39,686 bases of DNA from Brevibacillus centrosporus (GCF_003710815.1 NZ_RHHP01000012.1:1-39686); one strand, 5' to 3'. Shown: positions 23,995 through 33,006, numbered from the stretch's first letter. The notes: generated by a model from the sequence alone, not told the origin. Made by a program: numbers and translations.

Positions 23995-24531
23995 ATGGAA
24001 TTGCGTTATGAAATTTTGCCAGATTCTCAAATAGAAGAATGTCGGGACTCCTGCAACGAGCTCATGGCTTTCCAAAAGTCGAAAGCGACCATCAAGCCTG
24101 AGCTTTTTGACAGCATGAATTTTGAAACGCGCTTGGTCCCATCCGTGAAGGCGGCTTTGCACAATTATACAGTCGTTGTAAAAGATGGGGAACAAATTGT
24201 CGGGTACGTTTATTCCAATATCTCTCCCAAGGAAGCTTACTCCAATTCCTTTGCTACCTTTTTTGATCTCTCCACTGTCCGTCAGAAAAATGTAGGCTGT
24301 CTCTCCCAATTCTATATAAAAGAAGGGTATCGACAATACGGCATCGGCTCCAAGCTTTTCGATCTGTCGATGAGCTGGCTGCAGCAATTTGAGGATGTAG
24401 AAGATTATTTTATCTACGTCTCAAACGGCAATGACAACGCCCTGGAATTTTACAAACGGAAAGGCTTTGCCGTAAGTCATCAGATTTTGGATGGGTTTAT
24501 CACCGTATTGCGCAGCAAAAAGGCATCTTGA
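23995..24531 (+). CDS. GNAT N-acetyltransferase
   Basis: A 178-residue acetyltransferase. The acetyl-CoA loop is seen as YRQYGIGSKLF (near 112-122), and the C-terminal NDNALEFYKRKGF motif is typical of the fold. The ATG at 23995 has GGGAG eight bases upstream; the earlier in-frame GTG at 23986 lies inside that site. It is divergent from the HxlR regulator and probably under its control, so a detoxifying role is possible. The substrate is unknown. Confidence 0.85.
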   Translation: MELRYEILPDSQIEECRDSCNELMAFQKSKATIKPELFDSMNFETRLVPSVKAALHNYTVVVKDGEQIVGYVYSNISPKEAYSNSFATFFDLSTVRQKNVGCLSQFYIKEGYRQYGIGSKLFDLSMSWLQQFEDVEDYFIYVSNGNDNALEFYKRKGFAVSHQILDGFITVLRSKKAS

Positions 24532-24620
24532 AACCTTCTTTGGGATTCCAATACGGCCTCCCTTTGCTCCTTGTAAAGCAGGCTACGATTCCGGCAGGTG
24601 GCATTTGGGGGGAGGCGGGC

Positions 24621-24788
24621 ATGAGCGATCTAACAAAAACACAGCACGAAGAAACATTGTCGACTGATTTGGAAGACAACCGGGCATTTACGATTTCCAA
24701 AGCTGCTGAGATTACCGGACTCTCCACAGATACATTGCGCTATTACGAGAAGATCGGACTCGTCTCCACTCCCGAAAGAGGCGATAAG
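24621..24788 (+). pseudogene. MerR-family regulator remnant
   Basis: The ATG at 24621 with a GGAGG site opens a frame whose residues about 33-58 read FTISKAAEITGLSTDTLRYYEKIGL, the classic MerR helix-turn-helix. After RGD the sequence no longer matches and the frame runs into a terminator and then into antisense yhbH. The rest of the DNA-binding domain and the whole effector part are missing, so this is a 5' fragment left by a deletion. It follows the GNAT gene by about 90 bases. Confidence 0.7.
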
Positions 24789-24828
24789 ATAAGAAAAGGT
24801 GCCTTCGTACTCTTCACTGTTAACAAGA

Positions 24829-24872
24829 AAAGCTCTCCACCGTCTGTATCGGTGAAGAGCTTCTTGTTTTTT
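24829..24872. terminator. Bidirectional terminator downstream of yhbH
   Basis: AGCTCT-CACCG (24831-24842) pairs with CGGTG-AGAGCT (24850-24861); TTTTTT follows on plus and TTTTCTTG on minus. It ends the prkA-yhbH transcript. Confidence 0.75.
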
Positions 24873-24901
24873 GCTTCCTCTATCCTTTTCCACTTCCTGC
24901 C

Positions 24902-26059
24902 TTACACGCCCACTTCCTTCTTCCCAAAAAACGCTCGCAGCGCCTTGTATACCTCTCCCTTTTCCCGGATCACGCAGTGCATGAACTTCGGCTCCTTGAT
25001 GTGCCGATAGGCTGACATCAGGGTGGAGTGGCGGTTGTACTGATTCACCTCTCCGTAGCCAAACATGTTGCAGCGATCCATGAGCTCCTTCACCAGCTTG
25101 ACGCAGCGCTCGTTGTCAGAGGTGAGGTTGTCGCCGTCAGAAAAGTGGAATGGGTAAATGTTGTACTGGGATGGCGGGTAGCGACTATCGATGATCTCCA
25201 ACGCTTTTTTGTAGGCGGAGGAACAAATCGTTCCCCCGCTCTCGCCTTTGGAGAAAAAGGTATCTTCCGTCACTTCCTTTGCGTCCGTATGATGGGCGAT
25301 GAAAACGATCTCGACCTTCTCATACTTCGTGCGCAAGAAGCGGACCATCCAGAAGAAAAAGCTGCGAGCAATATACTTCTCGAATACCCCCATAGATCCT
25401 GAGGTATCCATCATCGCGATGATGACCGCATTGGAGTGGGGTTTGATGATTTCCTCCCACGTTTTAAACCGCAAGTCGTCATCTGTGATGCCCAGTTCCA
25501 GATCGTTGTAGCCGGCCAGCCCGTTGCGGCGGATAGCGGCGATCAGCGTCCGTTTCTTATCGATGTTGCCCATCAAGCCCTTTTTGCGAACATCGTTAAA
25601 CCGGGTTTCCTCAATCACGATCTGGTCTTCGTCTTTCTTTTGCAGGTTGGGCAGCTCCAGCTCGGCGAACAGCATTTCCTGCAGCTCTTCCACGCTGATC
25701 TCTGCCTCATAATAGTCCACACCAGGCTGATCTCCTGCGCCCTGCCCTTTTCCTGGCCCCTGCGCTGGATCACCGTCCTTGGCGACCACATCTCCTACCT
25801 TGCTGTTGCCTTTACCTTGACCGCCGTGCTTCCCTTTTTGGAAGTTGAAACGCAACCGGTACTCATCCAGGGAGCGAATAGGGATCTTGATAACTTCCCG
25901 ACCGTTCGACATGATGATGTTTTCTTCGCTGACGAGATCAGGCAAGTTTTTCTTGATCGCTTCTTTCACTTTTTCCTGGTGTCGATTTTGGTCCTGGTAC
26001 CCTTTGCGGTGCAGCGACCAGTCTTCCCGGGAGACAATGAACGATGTTGCATCTTCCAT
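24902..26059 (-). CDS. yhbH: Sporulation protein YhbH (DUF444 family)
   Basis: A 385-residue DUF444 protein. The start is the ATG at 26059, which has AGGAGGAG upstream; the frame is open for nine more codons. Recognisable parts are [18 protein letters not shown] at the N terminus, a PNLVSEEN-type region, a glycine-rich linker (about residues 80-110) and a von Willebrand-like region with MMDTSGSMG (MIDAS-type DxSxS). In B. subtilis, YhbH is made under sigma E during sporulation and acts with PrkA. It lies 79 bases after prkA. Confidence 0.9.
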   Translation of the reverse strand: MEDATSFIVSREDWSLHRKGYQDQNRHQEKVKEAIKKNLPDLVSEENIIMSNGREVIKIPIRSLDEYRLRFNFQKGKHGGQGKGNSKVGDVVAKDGDPAQGPGKGQGAGDQPGVDYYEAEISVEELQEMLFAELELPNLQKKDEDQIVIEETRFNDVRKKGLMGNIDKKRTLIAAIRRNGLAGYNDLELGITDDDLRFKTWEEIIKPHSNAVIIAMMDTSGSMGVFEKYIARSFFFWMVRFLRTKYEKVEIVFIAHHTDAKEVTEDTFFSKGESGGTICSSAYKKALEIIDSRYPPSQYNIYPFHFSDGDNLTSDNERCVKLVKELMDRCNMFGYGEVNQYNRHSTLMSAYRHIKEPKFMHCVIREKGEVYKALRAFFGKKEVGV

Positions 26060-26138
26060 GCCGTCTCCTCCTAGCAACTGGCGCACTCTGCGCCGAATTT
26101 GACGTGCACGATCATGCCATGGCCGTGTTCTCGTATCG

Positions 26139-28037
26139 TTATCGATTCAGCAGGCTGCCGACGTAGCGCAAGAGCTCGTTGGCGCACATTGGGCAGTAAT
26201 GATGCTCTTCGATGAGGCGCTTTGTCACTTCGTTGATCTTTTTCAGCTGATGCTCATCCGGCGTTTTGTTGGAGGTCGTAATTTTCACGACGTCCTTGAG
26301 GTCGGCAAACAGCTTCTTCTCGATCGCTTCCCGCAGACGATCATGCGTGCTGTAGTCAAATCGCTTTCCTTTGCGCGCATAAGCCGAAATGCGGATGAGG
26401 ATCTCTTCCCGGAACGCACGCTTGGCATTTTCAGAAATGCCGATTTGCTCCTCGATGGAACGCATCAGGCGCTCATCTGGATCCATTTCCTCACCAGTAA
26501 CGGGGTCCCGAATTTTGTTCATGTTGCAATAGGCTTCGACGTTATCCAGGTAATTGTCCATGAGCGTTTTGGCAGACTCCTCATAGCTGTATACGAAGGC
26601 CTTTTGCACTTCTTTTTTCGCGAGCTCGTCGTATTCCTTACGTGCGCTGGAGATGAAGTTCATGTACCGCTCCCGCTGCTCTTTGGTGATGGAAGGATGC
26701 TGGTCAAAGCCTTCCTTGAGCGCGCGCAGGATATCCAATGCATTGATGCACTCCGTGTCGCGGCGTATCAATGCACTGGAGATGCGGTTAATGACGTAAC
26801 GGGGGTCGATTCCCGCCATTCCTTCATCTGCATGCTCGTTTCGCAATTCCTCGAGATCGGCGCCTTTGAAGCCCTCTACCGACTCGCCATCGTAGAGCCG
26901 CATCTTTTTCAGCAGATCGGCACCCTGTTTTTTCGAATCCTTCAATCGGGTAAGAATGGAAAAAATAGCAGCGGAACGCAGTGCATGCGGCGCTATGTGC
27001 ACATGTCCCAGATCGGACTGTTTAATAAGCTTGGAATAAATTTTTTCCTCATCGCTCACCCGCAGGTTGTACGGCATCGGCATCACGATGATCCGGGACT
27101 GCAAGGCTTCGTTTTTCTTGTTCGCGATAAACGCCTTGTACTCGGATTCATTCGTATGGGCGACAATAAGCTCATCAGCAGAAATGAGCGCAAACCGTCC
27201 TGCCTTGAAGTTGCCTTCCTGTGTGAGGGACAGCAGGTGCCAGAGGAATTTTTCATCGCACTTCAGCATTTCCTGGAATTCCATCAGACCGCGGTTGGCC
27301 TTGTTTAACTCACCATCGAAACGATAGGCGCGCGGGTCGGACTCGGAGCCGTATTTCGTGATCGTCGAAAAGTCGATGCTTCCCGTCAAATCCGCGATGT
27401 CCTGAGATTTCGGGTCAGAAGGGCTGAACGTACCGATCCCGACGCGGTTGGCTTCCGAAAAAAGAATCCGGCAAACAGGGAAATCCTCGATGCATCCACC
27501 GTATTCCGATTCCAGACGCATCCGGTTGTACGGGGTAAGCTCTCCCTCGATTTTAATGCCAAGCTCTTCTTCCACCTCAGCGCGTAGTTCATGCGGAATG
27601 AGATGCAGCGGCTCTTCTTGCATCGGGCAGCCTTCCAGCGCATAGATGGCTCCCGCTTCGGTACGGGAATACTCCTCCAGTCCCCGTTTCAACATGGTCA
27701 CCAACGTCGATTTACCACCGCTGACTGGGCCCATCAGCAGCAAAATCCGTTTGCGAACATCCAGACGGCGGGCAGCAGAGTGGAAATATTCTTCTACCAA
27801 TCGCTCCACAGAACGGTCCAAACCAAAAATTTCACGGCTGAAAAATTGATACGAACGGCTGCCATCCTCATTCTCTTCCACACCGGCACTCTTGATCATG
27901 TTGTAGACGCGTGAATGTGCCGTTTGGGCGATCTGCGGATTTTTGCGAACCAGCTCCAAATATTCAGCGAACGTTCCTCTCCACATCAGGTTCTCTTCTC
28001 GGGCCCGGTGCTCGGATATACGTTTTAAAATGTCCAT
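26139..28037 (-). CDS. prkA: PrkA serine protein kinase / AAA+ protein
   Basis: A 632-residue protein matching PrkA in length. The start is the ATG at 28037, ten bases after GGAGG; a GTG nine bases earlier lies too close to that site. The AAA+ part carries Walker [10 protein letters not shown] (about 103-111), and the C-terminal domain is alpha-helical and charged and ends with a CPMCANELL segment. PrkA is a forespore/mother-cell sporulation factor in B. subtilis, described as a kinase and later as a protease-like AAA+ protein. It is co-transcribed with yhbH. Confidence 0.92.
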   Translation of the reverse strand: MDILKRISEHRAREENLMWRGTFAEYLELVRKNPQIAQTAHSRVYNMIKSAGVEENEDGSRSYQFFSREIFGLDRSVERLVEEYFHSAARRLDVRKRILLLMGPVSGGKSTLVTMLKRGLEEYSRTEAGAIYALEGCPMQEEPLHLIPHELRAEVEEELGIKIEGELTPYNRMRLESEYGGCIEDFPVCRILFSEANRVGIGTFSPSDPKSQDIADLTGSIDFSTITKYGSESDPRAYRFDGELNKANRGLMEFQEMLKCDEKFLWHLLSLTQEGNFKAGRFALISADELIVAHTNESEYKAFIANKKNEALQSRIIVMPMPYNLRVSDEEKIYSKLIKQSDLGHVHIAPHALRSAAIFSILTRLKDSKKQGADLLKKMRLYDGESVEGFKGADLEELRNEHADEGMAGIDPRYVINRISSALIRRDTECINALDILRALKEGFDQHPSITKEQRERYMNFISSARKEYDELAKKEVQKAFVYSYEESAKTLMDNYLDNVEAYCNMNKIRDPVTGEEMDPDERLMRSIEEQIGISENAKRAFREEILIRISAYARKGKRFDYSTHDRLREAIEKKLFADLKDVVKITTSNKTPDEHQLKKINEVTKRLIEEHHYCPMCANELLRYVGSLLNR

Positions 28038-28354
28038 GCTCGACACTCCTCCCTCATAAGCCCCTCTCTCTTCCCCAACGACAATGTACTCTCATGTATA
28101 TGTCTGCCTGCGGTCACGCATTCGCGTGGCACCCGTTTTCTTCGGTTTGGAGCAGGCTCGTAAAGCCTTTACATATGTGTATGCGAGACATCTGCACAAG
28201 TTTCAGCAATCTTGCCACAAAAAATTAAGGAGGTGTAGGGAAACTTGTCCTTTTCCTCCTCCAATTTGCCATTGACAGCCCTGCTAATCCGTTTGCAAAG
28301 TGGGCAGGCTACGCTATAATGGGAGTAGTTTGTTCACGAAAGGAGCAGTCGAAC
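28038..28354. other. Intergenic region between prkA and the 30-residue peptide gene
   Basis: It contains the prkA upstream region (CATACA-like sequences that could be a sigma-E -10 near 28170-28180, not convincing), a GGAGGTG followed by a 24-codon TTG-initiated frame (28245-28319), and the promoter at 28293-28320. Confidence 0.4.
28293..28320 (+). promoter_or_regulatory. Promoter of the 30-residue membrane peptide gene
   Basis: TTGCAA (28293-28298), a 16-base spacer and a perfect TATAAT (28315-28320), 34 bases before the ATG. Confidence 0.65.
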
Positions 28355-28447
28355 ATGGGTGCGTTTATCGTAGCAGTGGTTTTTGCAGCTTTTCTTTTCT
28401 TCATTCTGACGGCTGGATACAACGAAGACAAAACCTGGAACCTGTAA
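28355..28447 (+). CDS. Small membrane protein, 30 residues
   Basis: A short gene with AAAGGAG nine to ten bases before the ATG and a strong promoter. The product has one hydrophobic segment (residues 4-20, FIVAVVFAAFLFFILTA) followed by a polar tail ending DKTWNL. It resembles single-pass regulatory or complex-subunit peptides, but I do not recognise it. A terminator follows after about 50 bases, so it is a complete monocistronic unit. Confidence 0.65.
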   Translation: MGAFIVAVVFAAFLFFILTAGYNEDKTWNL

Positions 28448-28494
28448 GGATAGACAGAGGCGATCAGCTCGTTTTACGGCTTCTCGCTCCCAGG

Positions 28495-28537
28495 AAAAAA
28501 AGCAGACTGCCTCCATCAGGCAATCTGCTTTTTTTGT
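28495..28537. terminator. Bidirectional terminator
   Basis: AGCAGA-TGCC and GGCA-TCTGCT form a stem with an A-run on the left and a T-run on the right, ending both the 30-residue gene and the convergent repeat-protein gene. Confidence 0.85.
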
Positions 28538-28549
28538 TCCAGTATGCGG

Positions 28550-29056
28550 TTATACTTTCTTTGCCGCCTTTTTCTCAGCCTTTTTCTCAGCCTTTTTCTC
28601 TGCCTTGCTCGCTTTGATTTCTTCCTTCAACTGCTTCGCCGTTTTGCCGCTTGCTTCGATTCCCAGCTTTTCTGCTTTCGTCGACAGCTTGGACAGTCCC
28701 GCTTCCTTCTTCGCTGCTTTAGCCGCTTGAATCGCCGCTTTTCCTTCCTCTTTCGTCTTCCCTGTGAGGTCGACTCCCCACTTCGCAGCTTTTGCTTCCC
28801 GTTTGGCCGTCTTTAGCGTTTTCTTTTCCGCCTGCTTGGCTGCCAGCTCAGCCTTAATCTCTGTGGCCGTTTTGCCAGCTGCTTCTACACCCAGCTTCTC
28901 CGCCTTTACCTGCAGCTTTTCCAGACGCTGCTCGGCTTTTTGCTCCTTTGTCGCCTTCGTTCCATGTGTGGAGGTGGTATCATCTTCCGCATTGACAATG
29001 GATACACCACTCACCAATAAGCTGCACAGTACAATGGAAGAAATCAGTTTCTTCAT
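28550..29056 (-). CDS. Secreted Lys/Ala-rich repeat protein
   Basis: A 168-residue protein with a signal peptide cleaved after VNA (about residue 23). The mature part is rich in Lys, Ala and Glu and carries three copies of a motif of the form A-K-(L/W)-G-(V/I)-(E/D)-x-x-G-K-T-x-x-x-x-K-x-x-(L/I), starting at residues 52, 90 and 128, a strict 38-residue spacing. The C terminus is a KAEK/KKA tail. The LG-GKT repeats recall small helix-extended-loop-helix (SAP/HeH-like) units, so nucleic-acid or surface-polymer binding is possible. Function unknown. Confidence 0.72.
   Translation of the reverse strand: MKKLISSIVLCSLLVSGVSIVNAEDDTTSTHGTKATKEQKAEQRLEKLQVKAEKLGVEAAGKTATEIKAELAAKQAEKKTLKTAKREAKAAKWGVDLTGKTKEEGKAAIQAAKAAKKEAGLSKLSTKAEKLGIEASGKTAKQLKEEIKASKAEKKAEKKAEKKAAKKV
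28566..28601. repeat. Tandem 12-bp repeat in the 3' end of the repeat-protein gene
   Basis: Three copies of GCCTTTTTCTCA, the last with one change, encode KAEK-type units of the Lys-rich tail. Confidence 0.75.
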
Positions 29057-29170
29057 GGGATGCTCCCCTTCCTTTTGCCCAATCGGGTTATGTACAAGTC
29101 CAGCCTACCTTACGTCTTTGGGAAAAGTATGGGATTGGTGTAAATCCATCGTGATTTCGTCCAAAACAAA

Positions 29171-29200
29171 AGCAGGCTTGTCCTCTGCGACAGCCTGCTA
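29171..29200 (-). terminator. Terminator of the HAD hydrolase gene
   Basis: On the minus strand AGCAGGCTGTC and GGACAAGCCTGCT pair around GCAGA and lead into TTTGTTTT. Confidence 0.75.
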
Positions 29201-29211
29201 TGTCTTCGTCT

Positions 29212-29937
29212 TTAGCGTGCAAATACACCTGTACCTGCTTCAATCGCTTGGTACAGCTCCTCCAGCGATCCTCTCTGATCCACCGGATATTGCGGTTCTC
29301 CACGGTCCTCCATCCAGTTGGTTACCAGAAACGTCTTCATTCCCAGCTTGGATGCGACCATGTCTTCCTGCATGTGGTTGCCGACCATGACACAGTCGGT
29401 TGGCTCCACGCCGAGCTTCTCGCAGATTTCCGCAAAATAACTCGGGTTTGGCTTGGTGGAGTGCATGTCCTCATACACGGTGACCAGCTCAAATTCATCC
29501 GCCGTCATCCCGATCCAAGCAAGCCGGTGGTAGATCGCCTCTCGAGGGAACACCGGATTGGTTGCGACCGCGACTCGGAAGCCTTGATTTTTCGCTGCTT
29601 CCACGATCCTTTTTGCCCAAGGAGATGGATACGTCAGGTGGGACAAGGTCGGGAACACATCGCGGTAAAAGGAGTCAAACAACGGCCACACCTCTTCGCG
29701 CTTCCAGTCGCTGTGCGTCGTAAAGTACTCGATAAATACCTGTTCATTCGTCTTGTCAGGCTCCTGACTCACGATCATCGCTTTGGTCGCGTCCCAGATC
29801 AGCGAGAGGAGCTTTTGTGTATCAAATTGATCGCCGACATGACGACCGACTTCCTTCAAATAGCTTTTGACAAATGGGTCCGTCTGCATTTCCAAAAGTG
29901 TGCCGTCGAGGTCAAACAGGATCGTATTCACAGTCAT
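29212..29937 (-). CDS. HAD-superfamily hydrolase
   Basis: A 241-residue haloacid-dehalogenase-like phosphatase. The nucleophile motif DLDGT lies at about residues 9-13, the second motif (VAVATNP) near 119, and the motif III/IV region with KPNPSYF and VMVGNHMQEDM near 163-195. A cap domain of the C1 type fills the space after motif I. AGAGAAAAGGAAA precedes the ATG. It is probably a phosphatase for a sugar phosphate or nucleotide; the substrate is not predictable. TrmL is encoded 62 bases away on the same strand. Confidence 0.85.
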   Translation of the reverse strand: MTVNTILFDLDGTLLEMQTDPFVKSYLKEVGRHVGDQFDTQKLLSLIWDATKAMIVSQEPDKTNEQVFIEYFTTHSDWKREEVWPLFDSFYRDVFPTLSHLTYPSPWAKRIVEAAKNQGFRVAVATNPVFPREAIYHRLAWIGMTADEFELVTVYEDMHSTKPNPSYFAEICEKLGVEPTDCVMVGNHMQEDMVASKLGMKTFLVTNWMEDRGEPQYPVDQRGSLEELYQAIEAGTGVFAR

Positions 29938-29999
29938 TTTCCTTTTCTCTCCCTTGTTTATGGTCGGTCTGCGTGCCCTGCTCCGGTATCTGTGTCGTG

Positions 30000-30470
30000 T
30001 TATTTGAGCCCTGGGAAGCCTAGCTGGCGCAGGCCTTCAAACAGGACGATTGCCGCGCAGTTGGACAAATTGACAGAACGGGTAGCACCACTCATCGGAA
30101 TCCGTATGGTCTGCTCACGGTAGCGGTCTGTCAGCTCTGGAGGAAGACCCGTCGTTTCTTTTCCCAAAATGATGTAGTCCCCATCGCGAAAGGAAACGTC
30201 CGAATAAAGCGTCTCTCCCCATGTCTCCACGAAGTAGAAGGTTCCCGCATCCGGCCCCTGCGACTCTGCAAAAGCTTCAAAGCTATCGTGATAATGGATG
30301 TTTACTGCGTGCCAATAATCCAGGCCAGCACGTTTCAAATAACGATCATCGGTAGAAAAACCAAGCGGGTGAATCAGATGCAAATGTGCGCCTGTCGCTG
30401 CGCAGGAACGGGCAATATTTCCCGTGTTCGCAGGGATGAGCGGCTCATGCAATACGATGTGTAACGGCAT
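30000..30470 (-). CDS. trmL: tRNA (cytidine/uridine-2'-O)-methyltransferase TrmL
   Basis: A 156-residue SPOUT methyltransferase matching TrmL/CspR (about 160 residues). It methylates the ribose of the wobble base 34 in certain leucine tRNAs. The N terminus MPLHIVLHEPLIPANTGNIAR and the AdoMet-knot motifs ILGKETTGLP and SVNLSNCAA are characteristic. The start is the ATG at 30470, ten bases after AGGAG; the track of open codons begins six residues earlier. Confidence 0.92.
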   Translation of the reverse strand: MPLHIVLHEPLIPANTGNIARSCAATGAHLHLIHPLGFSTDDRYLKRAGLDYWHAVNIHYHDSFEAFAESQGPDAGTFYFVETWGETLYSDVSFRDGDYIILGKETTGLPPELTDRYREQTIRIPMSGATRSVNLSNCAAIVLFEGLRQLGFPGLK

Positions 30471-30572
30471 ACCGGCAAATCTCCTCATGTCCCGAACTAA
30501 AAATCAAACCAAGCTCTATTATACATAAAGAAACATAGCCATGACCACCTAGCAGCTGCTGTAACAAAAAGT

Positions 30573-30611
30573 CACCCTCTTGCATCTAAAAGAAAATCGA
30601 TGAAAAGGGTG
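30573..30611 (+). promoter_or_regulatory. Leader hairpin that could hide a ribosome binding site
   Basis: CACCCT (30573-30578) and TTGCATC-type bases beyond it pair with GATG (30599-30602) and AGGGTG (30606-30611). The right arm includes the AAGGG that serves as ribosome binding site for the ferric-reductase-like gene. Confidence 0.4.
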
Positions 30612-30619
30612 TGGTCATC

Positions 30620-31332
30620 GTGTTCGAAATGGAAAGCAAATGGCTTCGTTCATGGACCTATGTTTTCTGTCTGCTGCTGCTCGCAGCCGCATCTGGCTGG
30701 AAGTGGCACCACTTTGCTATGTTTCCCCCTATGGAAACCTGGAGCATGCTGTTCGGTTATTTCGCTTTTTTCCTGATCGGTGCGACCTTGTTGATCGGTC
30801 CACTATGTACCTGGCTGCCTGCCAGATGGGCCCCAACGTTGCTGTCTATCCGCCGCGATGTGGGGATCTGTGCCGGACTGACTGGGCTTCTTCACGTCGC
30901 TTTGGTGCTTATCCTTTTTCAGGGAGAACCTCGGTTGTTGATCATCTCTGATAGCCAAGCTCCCAAAGCAGATGGCTGGCTCGGCCTGTTCTTTCTCTCC
31001 TCTGCGGAAAACGGTTCTTGGGAGTGGCCCGTCCCGAACTGGTCATTAGCTGGAGTAGCCAATTACCTGGGAGCTTGTGCACTTCTTATCCTTTTCGTAC
31101 TCTGGGTGAGCTCCTATCTCCCCGCCAAAAATGGTTGGGCACAGCTGCCTGGAAGCGGCTACATCTCTCTAATCCTTTATTATTCTTGCTTGTTTTGTTT
31201 CACGGATTAATCTACGTGCAGACCATCAAAGGAGAGCCGCATTCTTTCGCTGATCTTCTGTGGCTCGCTGTCCTCGTCTGGCTCGCTCGGAGCCTGAGCT
31301 TTCTGACTGCGATCTTGCGACGAAAACGGTAA
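30620..31332 (+). pseudogene. Ferric-reductase-like transmembrane protein, frameshifted
   Basis: The first frame runs to 31210 and the second starts in a different frame and ends at 31332. Joined at the A5 run near 31126-31130 they give one protein of about 235 residues with about six membrane segments. Heme-ligand-like histidines are seen in RRDVGICAGLTGLLHVALV and in WKRLHLSNPLLFLLVLFHGLIYV, as in MsrQ/YedZ ferric-reductase-like domains (PF01794). One extra A in the run, or a -1 shift there, restores the frame. The start (GTG at 30620, or 30611) is uncertain. It may be a true pseudogene, a sequencing error or a slippage site. Confidence 0.75.
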
Positions 31333-31346
31333 CGGCACTCCCCTGC

Positions 31347-32324
31347 TTACACCCCTCTAATATGAAAAAACGCATAACGCATATTGGGTGTATAGGCTGT
31401 AGAATCCTCATACGCCCAGTATCGCATGCTGCTGTCGGTTGTATGCGCATTGACGAGCGGCATATTGTTGGCATCCTTGGCAACGACGATCGTATTGTGC
31501 TGAAAACGTCCATCGCCATCGAAGTCATAGCAAATAATATCGCCCGGCTCCAGCTGGTCCGGAGATGATTTTGTCACGGCCCGCATCGGTGCAGCTCCTG
31601 ATTTGAGCATCAGGTACAAAGCATGGGCAACCGACCAGCTGTAGCTCCACTCGCCGCCTTTTCCCGTCCGAATCCACCAGCCTCTCCCTTTCTCCTTGGA
31701 AAAGAGCATGGGAATTCCCCCAGCGTACAGACATTGCGAAATAAAGTTCGTGCAATCGTCAGTAAAATGCGGGTAGGCTGGGTTTGGCGAGTTCCAATAC
31801 CGCTCCGCATACGCCACTGCATTCCACGGATTGTATCCGCCTGCCCCATGCACGACAAGCAACGGCTGGGAAACAGCGTCCTCCACCATCGAGGTGGCCC
31901 CTTCTGCTTCCTCCTCCCCTTGCAAAGAGTCGAACGGTACTTTCGCGTCACCGTCCCACTCCGTATGAGAATCGATGCGCCAGCTCGCTGCTTCTTTTTG
32001 CAAACGAATCCGATGGACAAAGCGGCTGGCTTCTGACAGTAAATGCTCTCCCATTCCATAGTGGCGTTTTCCGCTCCAGGAGAGCAAAATGTCCATCGAC
32101 TGCTCCGTTTCCATCCAACATAAAGGGACCAGCCTTCCCTGAACGGACTGTGTCTGTCCCCCACGCCCCACCAGCTGCACGTGCTCTCGCCTCATGCGTT
32201 CCCATTCATTCTTTGTTCCCTGTCCGTGGTCGGAATAGTAAGGCAGCAAACGCTGATACTCGCCATCCAGCCACGCCTTCTGCACGCTATCAAAATAGCT
32301 TCGGATAAACTGTCGCCAGTCCAC
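31347..32324 (-). CDS. Amidase-domain protein (YhbB-like)
   Basis: A 325-residue protein with an N-terminal region of about 150 residues and a C-terminal amidase_6-type domain of the NlpC/P60-like papain fold. The likely catalytic Cys is in DDCTNFISQCLYAGG (near residue 185) and the His in RFQHNTIVV (near 280). The start is the GTG at 32324, because AAGGAGGAG lies just before it; an earlier in-frame GTG lies in front of that site. B. subtilis YhbB has the same domain and lies in the same queG-trmL neighbourhood. No signal peptide is seen. Confidence 0.82.
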   Translation of the reverse strand: MDWRQFIRSYFDSVQKAWLDGEYQRLLPYYSDHGQGTKNEWERMRREHVQLVGRGGQTQSVQGRLVPLCWMETEQSMDILLSWSGKRHYGMGEHLLSEASRFVHRIRLQKEAASWRIDSHTEWDGDAKVPFDSLQGEEEAEGATSMVEDAVSQPLLVVHGAGGYNPWNAVAYAERYWNSPNPAYPHFTDDCTNFISQCLYAGGIPMLFSKEKGRGWWIRTGKGGEWSYSWSVAHALYLMLKSGAAPMRAVTKSSPDQLEPGDIICYDFDGDGRFQHNTIVVAKDANNMPLVNAHTTDSSMRYWAYEDSTAYTPNMRYAFFHIRGV

Positions 32325-32410
32325 TCGCCTCTCCTCCTTCACCAGCCACCATTGGACTTTGCCTGCCGTCTGCTCAATGAAGAATATGTCACAGGCGACT
32401 CGTTCAGAAG

Positions 32411-32445
32411 AAAAAGAAAAGCTATCCGTTAGAGTCGGATAGCTT
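32411..32445 (-). terminator. Terminator of the ogt gene
   Basis: On the minus strand AAGCTATCCG and CGGATAGCTT pair around a seven-base loop and run into TTCTTTTTCTT. A third copy of CGGATAGCTT lies in the 3' end of ogt (32463-32472), so the arm also repeats within the coding sequence. Confidence 0.75.
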
Positions 32446-32454
32446 GGCTACCCG

Positions 32455-33006
32455 TCAGAAGCGGATAGCTTGATCTAGTGTAGTCTGTATGTGCAGCGGA
32501 ACGCCTTCGAGGGCTAGCAAATGCTCCTTGATCGGCAATCCTCCTCCGTAGCCAACCAGTGCACCATTCGATCCGATCACACGATGGCAAGGAATGATGA
32601 TCGGAATCGGGTTGCGATTGTTCGCTCCTCCGATCGCTCGTACAGCCTTCGCTGCCCCGATCGCCAAAGCAATGTCCTTATAGGATTTCGTCTCCCCATA
32701 GGGAATATCGGCAAGCGCGTTCCAAACGGATTTCTGAAACGGCGTCCCATATAAAACGATCGGCAAGTCAAAGACCTTTCTTTCCCCGGCAAAATACTCC
32801 TCCAGCTGCTTTTTAGCTGCTGCATTGCGCTCGTCATCGCGCACGGGAGTTACACCTAAAAACGTCTTTTTGCACCAACGCGTAAGCTGTGCGATCCCAT
32901 CCTGCTCTACTTCAAACTGGATATGGCACAGCCCTTCTTCGGTAGAAGCAAGCAACAACGGTCCAATCGGTGAGTCCATGATGGTATACCCCAATCCATT
33001 TGCCAT
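32455..33006 (-). CDS. ogt: Methylated-DNA--protein-cysteine methyltransferase
   Basis: A 183-residue O6-alkylguanine alkyltransferase. The active-site motif IPCHRV lies near residue 139, preceded by the DNA-binding helix region YGTPFQKSVWNALADIPYGET. Start at ATG 33006, with GGGAGG eight bases upstream. It transfers alkyl groups from guanine O6 to its own cysteine in a suicide reaction. It lies 51 bases after queG and ends at the terminator at 32411. Confidence 0.92.
   Translation of the reverse strand: MANGLGYTIMDSPIGPLLLASTEEGLCHIQFEVEQDGIAQLTRWCKKTFLGVTPVRDDERNAAAKKQLEEYFAGERKVFDLPIVLYGTPFQKSVWNALADIPYGETKSYKDIALAIGAAKAVRAIGGANNRNPIPIIIPCHRVIGSNGALVGYGGGLPIKEHLLALEGVPLHIQTTLDQAIRF

Noticed and set aside
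28245..28319. 24-codon TTG-initiated ORF after a GGAGGTG in the prkA upstream region
   Set aside because: The start codon is weak, the frame ends inside the -10 box of the next gene, and no other support exists.
28550..29056. Histone-like DNA-binding protein call for the Lys/Ala-rich protein
   Set aside because: A clear signal peptide argues for export, and composition alone does not prove DNA binding.
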